Shown here: in pieces, positions 41,656-42,610 of the stretch
How the letters are laid out: each line of letters begins with the position of its first letter
Position numbering within the stretch: the stretch's first letter is position 1
Source of the DNA: JAQVYB01 sp964490935
GTDB lineage: Bacteria; Verrucomicrobiota; Kiritimatiellia; RZYC01
Direction: 5' to 3'
Length of the DNA stretch: 42,610 nucleotides
Assembly (NCBI GenBank): GCA_964490935.1
Contig: CAZBEO010000026.1
Span: 1 to 42,610, forward strand
The notes under the pieces: model-generated
The model's database searches: none
What the model was told of the DNA's origin: nothing
The model's input: only the letters and a program-made list of their open reading frames with translations
Translations under genes and position numbers: made by a program

Positions 41656-41710
41656 CTGCGTTCAGAGCCTCTTCAATCTCTCGCCGCGCCGCTCCTCATG
41701 AAAAAGTCGG
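41656..41710 (-). repeat. Dispersed repeat, module A, copy 2
   Basis: Reverse complement of module A at 24871-24925, 49 of 55 bases identical with no gap. Read on the minus strand, the order A then B is the same as in copy 1, but the spacer is about 295 bases instead of 95 and holds the hairpin cluster. The rest of 41174-41794 has no gene I can support. Confidence 0.8.
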
Positions 41711-41794
41711 AATATTTTTTTGTGCCTTTTGGTGTTTTTTGTGGCCAACCAGCGTGTTTTTCACGTTTTTCGGGGCATTTTTCGTGTTTTTTGG

Positions 41795-42610
41795 TCAAAA
41801 ATCAGCTTTTTCGCCTTTTTTTACCATATTTTCGCTATTTTCCGACATTTTTTCCCGCCAGTGGTAGCTGTGCATGCTGAGGCGTCGCAGCAGCCAGCGG
41901 GGCATCCGGTCGGCATAGTGCCCTGCAATCGTGCCGGTCGTTTTGGCCAAGGTGTAGCAGAAATAATACGGCAACCAGAGCGGGTGATGCGTCAGCATGA
42001 AACGGGCCTCACGAAAGAGATAATTTAGCCCCATCGAGGCGCTTTTGCCCATGTCGTGTCCGGTGAAGAGCTGGGTGAGGGAATAAACGCTATCGAAATA
42101 GCGTTTGAATACCGTGCGCAGGGAATAGTTGTGTGAATGCTGCACGACGGACGTTGCCTGATACGCAATACTGTATCCATCCAGGAGCACGTCGCGTGCG
42201 AATTGCTGATCCTCGCTCATAATCAGCTTTTCATCAAAGGGATGTTTCAGCAGCAGGTCGCGCCGTATCGCGCCGCTCACATTGGAAAAAAACACGTCCT
42301 GCTGAAAAGCCAAGTCTGTTTTGCCCGGCTCGACGCACTGCCTGCCCGAGCGCGCGGGAAAATGGGTTTCGAGAAAGAAGCGTTCCATCGGGGTGGCGTT
42401 TGGATAGGGCGTCTGCCGTGAATAGGCGGCGGCAACCTGCGGATCGGAAAAGGGCTTGAGCAATTCCGCCAGCCAGTGTTCATCGGCTGGAAGCGCATCC
42501 TGCGTGAGCAGGGCAATGATCCCGCCGGAAGCGGCCTGCACGCCCATATTGCGCCCGCGTCCATGGGAAAAGTTTTCAATCGGCACCACGCGCACCCCTT
42601 CGTAAGTCAG
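41795..42610 (-). CDS. Family 2 glycosyltransferase (rhamnosyltransferase-like), 5' end outside window
   Basis: The frame stays open to the right edge, so the N-terminal part is missing; 271 codons are visible. The GT-A fold is recognisable from VVPIENFSHGRGRNMGVQAASGGIIALLTQDALPADEHWL, with the DxD-like region QDALP, then YSRQTPYPNATPMERFF, FSNVSGAIRRD and the acceptor-side SEDQQFARDVL (ED acidic pair). The HSHNYSLRTVFKRYFDSVYS stretch and C-terminal hydrophobic segment resemble rhamnosyltransferases that build O-antigen or capsule. A GTG at 42593-42595 could be mistaken for the start, but the motif begins upstream of it. ArnB, also a surface-sugar enzyme, lies 15 kb away. Confidence 0.85.
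   Translation of the reverse strand: MTYEGVRVVPIENFSHGRGRNMGVQAASGGIIALLTQDALPADEHWLAELLKPFSDPQVAAAYSRQTPYPNATPMERFFLETHFPARSGRQCVEPGKTDLAFQQDVFFSNVSGAIRRDLLLKHPFDEKLIMSEDQQFARDVLLDGYSIAYQATSVVQHSHNYSLRTVFKRYFDSVYSLTQLFTGHDMGKSASMGLNYLFREARFMLTHHPLWLPYYFCYTLAKTTGTIAGHYADRMPRWLLRRLSMHSYHWREKMSENSENMVKKGEKADF

Noticed and set aside
41174..41794. Open frames of up to 228 codons after fumC
   Set aside because: They run through hairpins and dispersed repeats, change character along their length and show no family motif.
42593..42595. GTG as the true start of the glycosyltransferase
   Set aside because: The frame continues open to the window edge, and the conserved N-terminal glycosyltransferase core must lie further upstream.

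Overview
The window reads as chromosomal DNA of a GC-rich, Gram-negative bacterium. Evidence for an outer membrane includes secreted beta-barrel proteins, a TolC-type lipoprotein and an RND pump. Strict or facultative anaerobic metabolism is suggested by a class I hybrid cluster protein with a partner ferredoxin. Split glycine decarboxylase genes, sigma-54, an ArnB homologue and many intergenic palindromes would fit the PVC superphylum, perhaps Kiritimatiellota. That placement is inference from gene content and remembered repeat style, not from a marker gene.

Layout. Positions 1-445 hold no convincing gene. They look like one end of an integrated element that stops at a 3' fragment of tRNA-Gly(UCC). 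A five-unit palindrome array with an exact 31-bp period follows (460-598), then an addB-addA pair (606-6610). Next come a small membrane protein and an LssY-type lipoprotein (minus strand) and a secreted barrel protein (8941-9681). A minus-strand block (9799-13225) holds ridA, a cupin, a ferredoxin-like protein and hcp; two more 31-bp-phased palindromes sit between hcp and the ferredoxin gene, and a DNR/FNR-type box lies upstream of hcp. A plus-strand run (13497-19392) holds a second barrel-like protein, a ZIP transporter, a short uvrC, a pentapeptide-repeat protein and rpoN, which has its own sigma-54-like promoter. An HDOD gene faces rpoN.

A tightly overlapping operon follows: a thiD-thiE fusion, a CDF transporter and mntP (20714-23696). 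purU and a small unknown gene, then gcvPA-gcvPB-arnB, lie on the minus strand. A hybrid histidine kinase (29776-31467) diverges from an efflux operon: an outer-membrane factor, a membrane-fusion protein with an unusual duplicated C-terminal motif, and an RND pump split by a one-base frameshift. An AT-richer segment carries two exported enzymes, an SNase-like protein and a phospholipase-D-like protein. fumC and a 5'-truncated glycosyltransferase end the window.

The least explained material is non-coding: the 31-bp-phased palindromes at two loci; paired TTGTCA sites beside the tRNA fragment; a two-part dispersed repeat in inverted copies 16 kb apart (24871-25077 and 41305-41710); a cluster of alternating co-varying hairpins (41420-41612); and hairpins that straddle stop codons and are followed by a shared second hairpin (6587-6653, 9679-9740). 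All product calls rest on reading motifs by eye; no database search was run.
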